Assembly: GCA_041752315.1 (NCBI GenBank)
Contig: JBGSHJ010000001.1
Location: 109,827-173,826 of the forward strand
DNA length: 64,000 nucleotides
Reading direction: 5' to 3'
Source of the DNA: SYFY01 sp041752315
Lineage (GTDB): Bacteria > Pseudomonadota > Gammaproteobacteria > Pseudomonadales > Azotimanducaceae
Below are positions 1-8,820 of the stretch, in pieces (the stretch's first letter is position 1; each line of letters opens with the position of its first letter). The notes beneath the pieces are model-generated. The model had not been told where the DNA came from and did no database searches. It saw only the letters and a program-made list of their open reading frames with translations. Position numbers and translations under genes: made by a program.

Positions 1-615
1 ACCGGTTCTCCATGCGGTAGGAACGAACAGCGTGCGCGCCGTGCAACTACCGAACGGATTGCTGGTCGCATCGCGGGCTGGGAAAAACACGATGTTCGTG
101 CTGAAGACGCTTCCCGGCCCTCCGTGCAGGCAATGCGCGGCCGTCGCCACGGTGTTGTTGTTGATCAGCCATCCGGTGCAGATGAAGTTTGAGGTTCCCT
201 GGCGGAATGTGATTTGCCCGATCGCCCGTTCCGGGTGTCCGGTCAAGGCCGGGTAGTAGCGCTTGCGGTTGTCGTGATTGCCGATGACGGACTCCGCGGC
301 TGCACGCTCCGCCTTGCTGGCTTTTTTGATGTAGTAAGGGACGGGAGAAGTCAGGTTCTTCAGTTCAGCCAGTTCCGCAGGTGTGATGCGTCCTGCTGGA
401 AATTCCGAATTTGCATCTGGCTGGACTCCAGGCCCCACTTTACCGTAAGAGCCGTTGAAACCACGGGCACTGGACGCTTCGGGAACTGCGACGTACGAAC
501 CGTCGCTGGTGGAGATTTCCACTGCCTGTGCAGGTTCATTCAGGCTGAGAGCGGTAAGGACGGCCACTCCTAGGAAAGATGAAGTCAGATTGGAGCGAGA
601 GATTCTTGGGTACAT
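1..615 (-). CDS. Secreted trypsin-like serine protease, N-terminal part (cut by window edge)
   Basis: Reading leftwards from an ATG at 615, an open frame of 205 codons runs off base 1. The first ~30 residues form a Sec-type signal peptide (basic start, hydrophobic core, AQA cleavage site). After a ~100-residue propeptide-like stretch comes a chymotrypsin-fold start: FICTGWLI followed by the catalytic-histidine motif TAAHC, with His161. The Asp and Ser of the triad lie beyond the window. A GGAGG lies 13 bases before this ATG; an in-frame ATG at 648 would add 11 residues. It is probably an exported S1/V8-like peptidase. The family is clear from the motif; substrate and completeness cannot be judged. 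Confidence 0.85.
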   Translation of the reverse strand, partial: MYPRISRSNLTSSFLGVAVLTALSLNEPAQAVEISTSDGSYVAVPEASSARGFNGSYGKVGPGVQPDANSEFPAGRITPAELAELKNLTSPVPYYIKKASKAERAAAESVIGNHDNRKRYYPALTGHPERAIGQITFRQGTSNFICTGWLINNNTVATAAHCLHGGPGSVFSTNIVFFPARDATSNPFGSCTARTLFVPTAWRTG

Positions 616-648
616 GTTCGTCTTCTTACCTCCGTGGTAGCGTTTCAT

Positions 649-1503
649 ATTTCCGGCGAGATTTTTCACCGTGCCTGGACGACAGTGCTCACGACATGGG
701 GGTCGTAGACTGTCGGTCGGTTGACGTGAGAAATCCCCTCCCTTGTGCGACGGCGACGGGTGTCCCGACGTTCATGTCTAGCAGGCTCTTCCGCAAGAGA
801 AATGTCAACAACAGGCCCTTGCAAACATGTAAGCGGGATGCATGGGTTCAATCACGACGGCGAGCGCACAGCGCGCACGACGGTGAGGGACGGTTACGGG
901 TCCGTTGAGGGAGAGTCGCGGGACTGTTGCGCGCGTCTCCACGCGGTACCATCCGGGCCGAGCATCGGAAGGCAGCCGGGGATTGGTGGTTGTCGTGCGG
1001 CGTGTTGACCTTGTGAAAGCTTGCACAGATAACGATGCATTCCGCCATGACCACGAGCCGATTGGGGAGGGCATCGACCTCCTCGTCCACGTCTTGGTGT
1101 TCCACATCGAGATAGGCGGCCAGCAAGATTTCGAGCGAGCAGTCGATTTACAGATGAAGCACCTGTACGAGAACGTCATCATCCGAGAAGTCAGCGCCGT
1201 CGCGGATGCAACCTCCCACCATCGAGCGACCAGCCAGGAATCGAGCAGCGGAGCGTCTGCCCACCACACCGAAGATACTCTGGGTGTCCAATGGCCCCAG
1301 CCGTGTCGGTGTGCGATGCCACGGAAGCCGATCGTCTGAAGTCCATCCTCCGCTTCTTCTTGATGGTAGGTCGGTGACCGACGGCAGATCGTCGATCCGG
1401 GCATCTGACCCTTCCGGTTTCGTCTTTAAATGGCTGGCGATCTCGCCCCCTGGCTGACCGCGCCTGTCCCCTCCGTCTGGTACTTCAGCGTTTTAGCGAT
1501 GGA
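649..1503. other. Stretch of about 850 bases without a convincing gene
   Basis: Between the protease start and the transposase relic, both strands carry only short overlapping frames with no recognisable product. The left part presumably holds the protease promoter. The one coherent-looking piece, on the minus strand near 848-1222, is listed separately as a possible broken small gene. The stretch next to a dead transposase is compatible with an eroded accessory region. Confidence 0.4.
848..1222 (-). pseudogene. Possible small gene broken by an in-frame TAA
   Basis: From an ATG at 1222 the frame begins MVGGCIRDGADFSDDDVLVQ, hits a TAA at codon 25 (reading HL-stop-IDCSLEILL), and continues open in the same frame to 848 with an amphipathic, acidic segment (AAYLDVEHQDVDEEVDAL). 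Composition on both sides of the stop looks protein-like, and one C-to-T change (CAA to TAA) would restore it. I recognise no family. It could equally be chance reading frame in non-coding DNA. Confidence 0.2.
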
Positions 1504-2073
1504 ATGAGCACGACCGAAGTTCAGCAGCAGGCTCGCCATATGAACGGCAGGCGGTGACCTGCAGCCGACTCCGATGTTGCTCAGGGCTTCTTTGAATTCT
1601 GGAGAAAGCGGTTTTCAGGTGTGTCGGGTTCCTCCGCAGCGGATCATCCGTCAAAATCTGACGCGACAACTGTAGTAGTGGCACGAACCCCCCCCTTACT
1701 ATTGGCAGCAAGCGGTAGAAAACAAGGTGGTGGACGATTGCTGGGCGCAGCACAGGAATTCGCCGTCCGACGAATCATCTGCGAACAGCGCCTTGGGCAA
1801 CTGAAGATGGAGTTTGCATGGTGGAACCGGGCAGCGGTCATGCAGCTGATCAAACGCGAGTGTGCCATCAAGCCATGCGTAAAGTATGTGGGCAACTACC
1901 TCGAGCATTGGGGATTCACCACGCAGAAGCCGATCAAGAAGGCTTGCGAGCAACGTCCGGAAGCGGTGCAGACATCGCTTGAGACAAGGTGTCCCGCCAT
2001 CGAGGCGAGAGCCAGGGTTGAAGGAGCCGAAATTCACTGGGGCGTTGAGACGGCGGCGGTCAACACCGATGTG
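1504..2073 (+). pseudogene. Degenerate IS630-family transposase remnant
   Basis: From the ATG at 1504 the frame reads MSTTEVQQQARHMNGRR, then meets TGA at 1555-1557 (codon 18). The rest of the same frame matches the IS630-type layout: a GGGRLL linker, a helix-turn-helix/winged-helix segment around LKMEFAWWNRAAVMQLIKRE, then GNYLEHWGFTTQKPIKKA and the start of the DDE catalytic domain at AEIHWGVETA. The family normally has GDET there, so the first catalytic aspartate is valine here. Similarity stops at about 2073, and the remaining two thirds of the catalytic domain are missing. With a nonsense codon, a lost catalytic residue and a truncation it cannot be active. No terminal inverted repeats were identified. 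Confidence 0.72.
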
Positions 2074-2128
2074 CCTGTTGCGAGCGCGGTGTTTTGGCAG
2101 ACCAACACACACTTGCGGGGATCGACCA

Positions 2129-2578
2129 TCATGGCGGGGCTGTACGCTGCCGGTCATTCGGCAAGTTGTCCAGCGTCAGCACCATGGCTGGTGTGTGCGC
2201 TTCAAGCACGCGAATCTCCAGCGATTCGGAAACTCTGTCGTCGAGCCGGGCAACGACACGGAATCGCCCCGGGGGTAGGGGCCATCTGAAGTGTCCCGAT
2301 TCATTGCTCAGTACGCCGAGGTCGGGAATTGCAGCGCAAGGTTCGCCGATGCACTCGACCTGGATGAACGCGCCGGCGACGGGAGAGCCGTCATTGTACA
2401 GGACGGTTCCACCAAGACCATGGTCCATAGCACCTGCGGGCAATGTGTCGTCCGTCGAATCGTTATCGACCTGATGCGCGACCACCTCATTGTCATCGTC
2501 CGTATCCGGGTCTGCCTCGCATGACGCGAGTGCTAACAAAAGTGCGATGATTAACAGCATCGTCATATCATTGCGCAT
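2129..2578 (-). CDS. Small lipoprotein with carboxypeptidase-regulatory-like beta-sandwich domain
   Basis: This predicts a 149-residue product. The N-terminus (MRNDMTMLLIIALLLALASC) is a lipoprotein signal with a LALASC lipobox, so the mature protein would be acylated on Cys. An acidic linker follows, then a ~90-residue domain of the type called carboxypeptidase regulatory-like: it starts GLGGTVLYNDGSPVAGA and includes ESGHFRWPLPPGRFRV, typical of extracellular Ig-like folds. An alternative ATG at 2599 adds seven residues; neither start has a strong ribosome-binding site. The gene lies between the transposase relic and the exopolysaccharide genes. Specific function is unknown. Confidence 0.6.
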   Translation of the reverse strand: MRNDMTMLLIIALLLALASCEADPDTDDDNEVVAHQVDNDSTDDTLPAGAMDHGLGGTVLYNDGSPVAGAFIQVECIGEPCAAIPDLGVLSNESGHFRWPLPPGRFRVVARLDDRVSESLEIRVLEAHTPAMVLTLDNLPNDRQRTAPP

Positions 2579-2840
2579 TCTGCGATCTCTTCGTGTCATC
2601 GACCAATCTTCGTAGAAGAGTACTCCACCGTCGATCACTGCTGGTAGTGACATCCTGATGGTTTGTTGCCGACTAACCAGTTGAGGTATCCATCTCCGAT
2701 GGCAGCACTCAAGACAATGAGTGGCTCCGATGCGTGCAAACGGCAACATGATAGAGACCGAAAACACGTTGGCACTCGTAACCTGGCGCGATCGGGCAGA
2801 CTGCTTGCAAACGAGGAGGAGCCATACGTTCTGGACGTAC

Positions 2841-3869
2841 TCAGTCGTCATAACCCTGGGGATGCCTGCTCTGCCAGCGCCAGACGTCGGCGCACATGCG
2901 ATCCAGATCGTATTCCGCCTGCCAGCCGAGTTCGGCCAGGGCCTTTTCCGGATTGGCATAGGTGCTCCCCGCATCGCCCGGCCTGCGTTCGGTCAGATCG
3001 TAGGGGATTGGTTTTCCGCTGGCCCGCTCGAAGGCTTTCACCGCATCGAGTACCGAATAACCGCGTCCGGTACCCAGATTGTGGACCGAAATTCGAGGAC
3101 CCTGGGAGAGGTAACCCAGTGCTGCGAGGTGTCCGCGGGCAAGATCGACCACGTGGATGTAGTCGCGCACACCGGTGCCATCGGGCGTGTCGTAGTCACT
3201 GCCAAAAACTCGCAGACGGGCAAGTCGGCCGACTGCGACCTGACTGATGTACGGCATCAGATTGTTGGGAATGTCGCGTGGATCCTCGCCGATTTCGCCG
3301 CTGGCGTGTGCACCCACCGGGTTGAAGTAGCGAAGTATGGAGATACGCCAGGTTGGATCGCTGCGATACAGGTCCTGAAGAACGTACTCGACCATCAACT
3401 TGGTCTGTCCGTAAGGATTGATCGCGCCGGTTGGCGCGGTCTCACTGACTGGAACCTGTTCGGGAATGCCATAGACCGTCGCCGAGGAACTGAATACCAG
3501 TGTCTTGACTCCTGCGGTGTTCATGGCGTCGATCAGGCTCAGGGTCCCGTGCATGTTGTTGTCGTAGTATCGCAGCGGTTCGGCCACCGACTCCCCCACT
3601 GCCTTCAAACCGGCAAAGTGAATGACGGCGTCAATGGTGTGGTTGGCGAAAATGTCTCCGAGCTTCGCGGAGTCGCGGATATCTCCTTCAACAAACCGGA
3701 GATTGCGCTGGGTAATGGTCTCGACAGCCTGCAGGGAGCGTCGGCTGCTGTTGGACAGGTTGTCCAGTACCACAACTTCGTAGCCTGCCTGCAAGAGTTC
3801 CACACACATGTGGCTGCCGATATAGCCGGCGCCGCCAGTGACCAGAATTGTCTGTTTGTTGTTCGTCAT
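2841..3869 (-). CDS. galE: UDP-glucose 4-epimerase
   Basis: A 342-residue short-chain dehydrogenase/reductase that interconverts UDP-glucose and UDP-galactose in the cytoplasm using tightly bound NAD+. It has the N-terminal Rossmann motif TGGAGYIGSH (residues 11-20), the active-site SSSATVYG strand and the catalytic pair Tyr153/Lys157 in NPYGQTK. Length and motifs are standard for GalE. Start: the ATG at 3869 gives the canonical N-terminus directly before ILVTGGAGYIG; a longer frame to 3944 would add 25 unlike residues. It is the last of three minus-strand sugar-nucleotide genes, 99 bases after the uronate epimerase, so it probably supplies UDP-galactose for surface polysaccharide. Confidence 0.95.
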   Translation of the reverse strand: MTNNKQTILVTGGAGYIGSHMCVELLQAGYEVVVLDNLSNSSRRSLQAVETITQRNLRFVEGDIRDSAKLGDIFANHTIDAVIHFAGLKAVGESVAEPLRYYDNNMHGTLSLIDAMNTAGVKTLVFSSSATVYGIPEQVPVSETAPTGAINPYGQTKLMVEYVLQDLYRSDPTWRISILRYFNPVGAHASGEIGEDPRDIPNNLMPYISQVAVGRLARLRVFGSDYDTPDGTGVRDYIHVVDLARGHLAALGYLSQGPRISVHNLGTGRGYSVLDAVKAFERASGKPIPYDLTERRPGDAGSTYANPEKALAELGWQAEYDLDRMCADVWRWQSRHPQGYDD

Positions 3870-3968
3870 CCTGTTAAGCATCCGTTCCAGTTGTTGGGGG
3901 CCATCATGCTGCGCCGTTGCAGGGCTTGTCCGCGTTTTCGCCAAAGTTGCATGAAGACGGCGCGTGGC

Positions 3969-4979
3969 TCAATCGTTGCCGTAATATTCCCTGTACCAGC
4001 GGACAAAGTTGGCGATACCCGTCTCAATCGGCGTATCTGGTTTGTAGCCAACGTCACGAACGAGGTCCTCCACGCTCGCCGAGGTGTCCGGTACATCACC
4101 CGGTTGCATCGGCAGCAGGTTGAGCCGGGCCGATCTGCCTAGCACTTGCTCCAGCACACTGATGTACTGTGACAACTGAACCGGGTTGTTTCCGCCAATG
4201 TTGTAAATCCGATAAGGCGCGGACGAACTGGCCGGATCCGGATTGCTGGCATCCCAGTACGGGTCAGGCGCTGCCGGTCGGTCAACAACCCGAATGATCC
4301 CTTCAACGATGTCATCGATATAGGTGAAGTCGCGCGTGTGTTTTCCGTGGTTGAAGACATCGATAGGTTCGCCGGCGAGGATCTTGCGCGTAAACAGGAA
4401 CAACGCCATGTCCGGCCGACCCCATGGACCGTAGACCGTGAAAAACCGCAGTCCCGTGACCGGAACCCTGAACAGATGGGCATAGGTGTGAGCCATCAGC
4501 TCATTCGATTTTTTGGATGCTGCGTACATGCTCAGAGGATGGTCAACTCCCTGGTGCGGTGAAAACGGCATGTTGGTGTGTGCACCGTAGACTGAACTGG
4601 AGCTGGCGAACACCAGGTGTTCACATCCTTGTTGACGCACGTTTTCCAGGATGTTCATGAAGCCGGTGATGTTCGAGTCGATGTAGACCCATGGATTTTC
4701 CAGCGAAAAGCGCACACCAGCCTGGGCCGCCAGGTGAATGACGCGTTGAGGACTTCCGGTGTGAAACACCGCGCTCACGGCGTCCCGATTGGCGAGGTCG
4801 ATTCGATGGAAACGGAAGTTCGGTCGTTTTTCCAACCGCGCCAGACGTGCTTCCTTGAGCGAAACTTCGTAGTAGTCATTGACGTTGTCGATCGCGATGA
4901 CCTCGTCACCACGATCAAGGAGCCGATGAGCAGTGGCAGAGCCGATGAATCCGGCGGCGCCAGTAACGAGTATTTTCAT
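3969..4979 (-). CDS. NAD-dependent UDP-uronate 4-epimerase (UDP-glucuronate epimerase-like)
   Basis: A 336-residue extended short-chain dehydrogenase. It shows the NAD-binding motif TGAAGFIGS (residues 7-15), the segment AIDNVNDYYEVSLKEARL that is typical of UDP-glucuronate 4-epimerases (CapI type), SSSSVYG and the catalytic Tyr152/Lys156 in MYAASKKS. The expected reaction is UDP-glucuronate to UDP-galacturonate, although a C2-acetamido uronate cannot be excluded given the dehydrogenase next door. The gene starts 17 bases after the stop of the UDP-sugar dehydrogenase, so the two are very likely co-transcribed and act in sequence: oxidation at C6, then inversion at C4. Confidence 0.9.
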   Translation of the reverse strand: MKILVTGAAGFIGSATAHRLLDRGDEVIAIDNVNDYYEVSLKEARLARLEKRPNFRFHRIDLANRDAVSAVFHTGSPQRVIHLAAQAGVRFSLENPWVYIDSNITGFMNILENVRQQGCEHLVFASSSSVYGAHTNMPFSPHQGVDHPLSMYAASKKSNELMAHTYAHLFRVPVTGLRFFTVYGPWGRPDMALFLFTRKILAGEPIDVFNHGKHTRDFTYIDDIVEGIIRVVDRPAAPDPYWDASNPDPASSSAPYRIYNIGGNNPVQLSQYISVLEQVLGRSARLNLLPMQPGDVPDTSASVEDLVRDVGYKPDTPIETGIANFVRWYREYYGND

Positions 4980-4996
4980 GTTGGGCGGATCCAGTA

Positions 4997-6280
4997 CTAA
5001 AGCCGTGCCGTCACGACGTCTCGGGGCAGCACATGCTTGACGTCAAAGATGACACAAGTTTCACGGCCCAGTTTGCGGACATCGCGTCCCAGTGCGCGGA
5101 ACTGTTCGTGACTCACAGCGAGAATCACGGCGTCGTAGGTGCCTTGCTCAGCATGTTCGAGCAGCTGCAGGTCATATTCACGGAGTGCGTTCGCCGGATT
5201 CACCCAGGGGTCGATGACGTCCACCGCCAGGTTGTAGCGGGCCAGGCCACGGATGAGATCCACCACACGGGTATTGCGGATGTCCGGGCAGTTTTCCTTG
5301 AAGGCCAGACCGAGCACGAGCACGCGGCTTCCCACCAGATTGATGCCGGCCGTTGTCATCAGCATGGCGACCCGGTCGGCAATGTGTCCTCCCAGCCGGT
5401 CGTTGATCCGGCGACCGGACAGGATCACCTCCGGATGAATCCCCAGGGCTTGTGCCTTGTGGGTCAGGTAGTACGGATCAACACCAATGCAGTGTCCACC
5501 CACCAGACCCGGGCGAAAGTCGAGAAAGTTCCACTTCGTACGCGCTGCGGCCAGCACATCCTCCGTGTCGATGTTCATTCGTTCGAAAATCAATGCAAGT
5601 TCGTTGACCAGTGCAATGTTCAGGTCGCGCTGGGTGTTCTCAATGACCTTGGCTGCCTCGGCCACGCGGATGCTGGGCGCCTTGTGGGTACCCGCAACGA
5701 TGATGAGATTGTAGAGCTGATCGATGAAATCGGAGGCTTCAGGTGTCGAACCGGAGGTGACCTTGCGAATATTTGGCAACCGATGCTGTCGATCACCGGG
5801 ATTGATGCGCTCCGGACTGTAACCGACGAAAAAATCGACGTTGTACTTGAGGCCTGAGACCTGCTCCAGCACAGGTACACAGTCCTCTTCGGTCGCGCCG
5901 GGGTAGACAGTGGACTCGTACACAACAACGTCACCGGGTTTCAACACCACGCCAACGGTCTTGCTGGCGGCCAGTAAAGGACCGAGGTCGGGACGTCGGT
6001 ACTGATCGATGGGGGTGGGGACGGTAACGATGAAAACGCTGCAATCGGCGAGGTCTTCGACCACCGTTGTAAAGTGCAGACCTTTTGCGTTACGTAGTTC
6101 CCCGGAGGAAATCTCTCGCGTGTGGTCCTCTCCGCGTCTGAGCTCGCCGACTCGACTGACTGCAATATCGAATCCGATAGTGTCCAGCTGTTTGCCAAAT
6201 TCGACAGCGAGAGGGAGCCCCACATAGCCAAGGCCAATGATGGCAACCCGGGCCTGCCGAGGGTTGGACGGCTTGAACAT
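4997..6280 (-). CDS. Nucleotide-sugar 6-dehydrogenase, UDP-N-acetylhexosamine type (TviB/WbpO-like)
   Basis: A 427-residue NAD-dependent four-electron dehydrogenase that oxidises the C6 hydroxyl of a UDP-hexose to a carboxylate. Domains: N-terminal Rossmann fold (VAIIGLGYVGLPLAVEFG, residues 12-29), central helical dimerisation domain, catalytic Cys264 in GGHCIGVDPYYL, and a C-terminal UDP-binding domain. The GYVGLPLA signature and overall length fit the Vi-antigen TviB/WbpO branch acting on UDP-GlcNAc or UDP-GalNAc more than plain UDP-glucose dehydrogenase, but the substrate is inferred. It is the first gene of the three-gene minus-strand set and is divergent from the tyrosine autokinase across 240 bases that must hold both promoters. 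Confidence 0.9.
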   Translation of the reverse strand: MFKPSNPRQARVAIIGLGYVGLPLAVEFGKQLDTIGFDIAVSRVGELRRGEDHTREISSGELRNAKGLHFTTVVEDLADCSVFIVTVPTPIDQYRRPDLGPLLAASKTVGVVLKPGDVVVYESTVYPGATEEDCVPVLEQVSGLKYNVDFFVGYSPERINPGDRQHRLPNIRKVTSGSTPEASDFIDQLYNLIIVAGTHKAPSIRVAEAAKVIENTQRDLNIALVNELALIFERMNIDTEDVLAAARTKWNFLDFRPGLVGGHCIGVDPYYLTHKAQALGIHPEVILSGRRINDRLGGHIADRVAMLMTTAGINLVGSRVLVLGLAFKENCPDIRNTRVVDLIRGLARYNLAVDVIDPWVNPANALREYDLQLLEHAEQGTYDAVILAVSHEQFRALGRDVRKLGRETCVIFDVKHVLPRDVVTARL

Positions 6281-6520
6281 TCACAAAAGTCCCTGTTGTG
6301 GGGATGCAGTATATCCGAGGTTTGCCGGTCGCTTTCAGGGCTTGGCCAAACGGTTTGTGGCTTGCCTTCAGCCTTTCCCTGTACGGGTTCTCAGTTCTTT
6401 CAACACCTTACATTGCTATTCGGTTCAACCTGTAACATGTGGGCATCGGAGTGACTTCCTGTCCGGGAGCCTGGTCGGGTTACCAGCGCACGAGCAGGGA
6501 AGGGACATGACAAGGAAATT

Positions 6521-7456
6521 ATGAGCACTATCGAAAGAGCAGCGTCGGTACAGGATGGACGGCCGGATCCTGGCATTGAAGCGCGCCCCGAAATCGCGCT
6601 CTCGGGAAGGGTGCCGTCGCTTGAAGCGCGAATCACCAGCCGGCGGAGGCCGCTGGGCGGCCGATGCGATATCGATCTGGAAGCCATGGCGGCCCGCGGT
6701 TTCCTGGTGCCAGGCGAGGGGCGGAACCAGCTTGCTCAGGAACTGCGTCGGATCAAGCGCCCTTTGCTTCTCAACGTCCGCAAGAGCGAGGCACTGGCCG
6801 ATTCTGTGCCGACCGCTCCTGGTACCGAGTATCGCGCGCCTAATTTCATCATGGTGACCAGTGCGTTACCTGGAGAGGGCAAAACTTATACCTCAACCAA
6901 CCTGGCGATCAGCATCGCCGCTGAAATCGACCGTAGTGCTTTGCTGGTGGATGCAGACGTCGCCAAGCGGGATCTGTCACGTCACTTTGATCTGGGTGGT
7001 TACGCGGGATTGACAGAAGCTCTCACCAATCCCGCTGTGCACCCGGACACCTACACCCTCGGTACCAACATCGATCGTCTGGAGTTGATGTCTTCCGGCA
7101 TGCGCGAGGACAACGTTGATGAGCTGTTCGCCAGCAACAACATGAGCCGGCGTCTTCGCGCGCTGTCCCGGCTTGATCCCTCCCGGATTGTGGTGTTTGA
7201 CGGTCCGCCTCTGCTCGTGACGACTGAGGCGAAAGTGCTGGCCCAATATATGGCCCAGATTGTCCTGGTGATTGAAGCTGGCAAGACACCGCGGGATGCT
7301 GTTGAACATGCGCTCAGGTTACTTGCCGACCAGCCCTCGGTGTCCGTGGTTCTGAACAAGACCTCCCGACCTATCGGCAATGATTACGGTTATGGTTACG
7401 GCTATGGGTATTCCTACGGGTACGGGTCAGATTCGCCGACGGAGGTCGCTCGTTAG
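6521..7456 (+). CDS. Exopolysaccharide tyrosine autokinase (XrtA/PEP-CTERM locus type)
   Basis: A 311-residue cytoplasmic BY-kinase catalytic domain. A ~105-residue basic, low-complexity lead precedes Walker A (LPGEGKT, ending at residue 122), Walker A' (ALLVDADVAKRDL, ~140-152) and Walker B (IVVFDGPPLLV, ~223-233). The tail (residues ~289-301) is a run of alternating Tyr and Gly, the autophosphorylation cluster. There is no N-terminal membrane/Wzz part, so it needs a separate chain-length-determinant partner, as the soluble kinases of exosortase-A loci do. AAGGA sits 4 bases before the ATG. It is followed 134 bases later by the ATPase normally found with it. Role: regulates polymerisation and export of surface polysaccharide. 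Confidence 0.9.
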   Translation: MSTIERAASVQDGRPDPGIEARPEIALSGRVPSLEARITSRRRPLGGRCDIDLEAMAARGFLVPGEGRNQLAQELRRIKRPLLLNVRKSEALADSVPTAPGTEYRAPNFIMVTSALPGEGKTYTSTNLAISIAAEIDRSALLVDADVAKRDLSRHFDLGGYAGLTEALTNPAVHPDTYTLGTNIDRLELMSSGMREDNVDELFASNNMSRRLRALSRLDPSRIVVFDGPPLLVTTEAKVLAQYMAQIVLVIEAGKTPRDAVEHALRLLADQPSVSVVLNKTSRPIGNDYGYGYGYGYSYGYGSDSPTEVAR

Positions 7457-7590
7457 CACGCTCGAAAATTGCGCCAGTCTGCGAATCTGCTGGCATCGGG
7501 GAGAAAATTGCCCAATCTCTTCTCCACTTGGGTCTCCACTTGGGCATTGATCTCAGCTAGAGTCTCCTTTCAATTGCTGTCAGGGTGGCA

Positions 7591-8703
7591 ATGTACGAAC
7601 AACATTTTGGTCTATCGGCTAAGCCATTCCAGCTGTCGCCTGACGCGTCGTTTTTTTATCCGAGCAAGGAGCACAAGCGGGCTCTGTCGTTTTTGCAGTA
7701 TGGGTTGAGTCAGGCGGACGGTTTCATTGTCATTACCGGGAATGTAGGCACTGGCAAGACCACCTTGGTCCAGACACTGCTGCGGGATCTGGACCAGACC
7801 AAGATGGCGGTAGCAACGCTTGTCACCTCCAATCTCGATGAAGAAGATCTTCTCAAGTTTGTCGCCACCGAGTTTGGTATCCGTTCGCATGCCAACTCCA
7901 AGGCTGAACTGCTGAAGGATCTGGAACACGCGTTCCAGCAGGAAGCGCGGGCGAATCGGCGCGTCCTCCTGATTGTCGATGAAGCCCAGAACCTGCCGGC
8001 GATGTCGGTTGAAGAGTTGAGAATGCTCTCCAACTTCCAGATGAACGGAAAGCCGCTGCTGCAGATCTTTCTGCTGGGTCAGCAGGAGTTTCGTGCAACG
8101 CTGCTCTCGGAAGGTTTTGAGCAGCTGCGCCAGCGTGTGATCGCGACCTATCACCTTAACCCGCTGAGCCTGGAAGAAACCCAGACGTACATTGAACATC
8201 GGCTGCGCAAGGTAGGTTGGCACGAGTTTCCCAAGTTCACGTCCACCGCATTCGAAGCCATCTATGAGTTCTGCGACGGAGTGCCACGCCGCATCAACAA
8301 CCTGTGCGACCGCCTTCTGCTGTTTGCCTATCTTGAGTCGCTTGATGTCATCGACGGTGAAGACGTCAATCTGGTCGCCGAGGAGATTGGTGAAGAGTTC
8401 CTCAGTGGAACGCATGACAACCAGGTTGATAAGCCTGCCGGGACTCGCGCCCGTCAGGAAGTTTTTGATGCGCCTGACCGTCCGCTCGAAACCGTCGCGC
8501 GAGGTCTGTTTGACAAGGCCGATCTGACGCAAAGGCTGGCGACGCTCGAGCGCGCCATCGACGGACTTGGTCATGGAATCAAATCCGAACTCTCCGATGT
8601 ACGCGAAGAACTTTCCTATCTGCGTCTGCTGCTTGAAGACCTGCATCAGGTCGTTAGTGATGGAAAGACCGACAAGGGCGCATCCAACGGTTATCCAAAA
8701 TAG
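7591..8703 (+). CDS. XrtA/PEP-CTERM system-associated AAA ATPase (ExeA-like)
   Basis: A 370-residue protein beginning MYEQHFGLSAKPFQLSPD, the standard opening of the ExeA/GspA-like ATPases found in exosortase-linked exopolysaccharide loci. Walker A is GNVGTGKTT (~50-58) and Walker B VLLIVDEAQNL (~125-135). An arginine-rich C-terminal AAA lid follows (GVPRRINNLCDRLLLFAY), then an acidic linker and a predicted coiled coil over the last ~60 residues. The ATG at 7591 is chosen over a GTG two codons upstream because of the family N-terminus. It is in the same direction as the kinase. Precise biochemical role in this system is not established; no exosortase or polymerase gene lies in the window. 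Confidence 0.88.
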   Translation: MYEQHFGLSAKPFQLSPDASFFYPSKEHKRALSFLQYGLSQADGFIVITGNVGTGKTTLVQTLLRDLDQTKMAVATLVTSNLDEEDLLKFVATEFGIRSHANSKAELLKDLEHAFQQEARANRRVLLIVDEAQNLPAMSVEELRMLSNFQMNGKPLLQIFLLGQQEFRATLLSEGFEQLRQRVIATYHLNPLSLEETQTYIEHRLRKVGWHEFPKFTSTAFEAIYEFCDGVPRRINNLCDRLLLFAYLESLDVIDGEDVNLVAEEIGEEFLSGTHDNQVDKPAGTRARQEVFDAPDRPLETVARGLFDKADLTQRLATLERAIDGLGHGIKSELSDVREELSYLRLLLEDLHQVVSDGKTDKGASNGYPK

Positions 8704-8820
8704 AAACCGAGGCCTTGTCGCTCTGACGCCGGACCTTTCCTGTTGTTCCTGTCCCCTGGTCCTGTTTCCTGCTTGTTTGTCCCGACCACCTTCTTCCTGT
8801 TGTGGTCTGAAGCCGCTTGG

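Noticed and set aside
805..1404. 199-codon minus-strand frame in the first gene-poor stretch
   Set aside because: Composition is dominated by Arg, Ser, Trp and Thr runs typical of a shifted frame; no ribosome-binding site. The other minus-strand frame at 848-1222 looks more protein-like but has a stop.
2721..4142. 473-codon plus-strand frame opposite galE
   Set aside because: It lies antisense to galE and the end of the uronate epimerase, both of which have full catalytic motifs. Its translation has no family resemblance and follows from codon bias of the other strand.
6330..6375. Possible sigma-54 promoter (GG-N10-GC) in front of the tyrosine autokinase
   Set aside because: Some exosortase loci use sigma-54, and a GG-N10-GC spacing occurs (GGCTTGCCTTCAGC), but the surrounding bases do not fit TGGCAC and TTGCA well enough to claim it.
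7612..8646. 344-codon minus-strand frame
   Set aside because: Antisense to the ExeA-like ATPase, which has intact Walker motifs. No recognisable domain in the antisense frame.
8704..8820. Pyrimidine-rich stretch between the convergent ATPase and dnaE2 genes
   Set aside because: It contains repeated CCTGTT-like words but no clear hairpin; too weak to list as a terminator or repeat.
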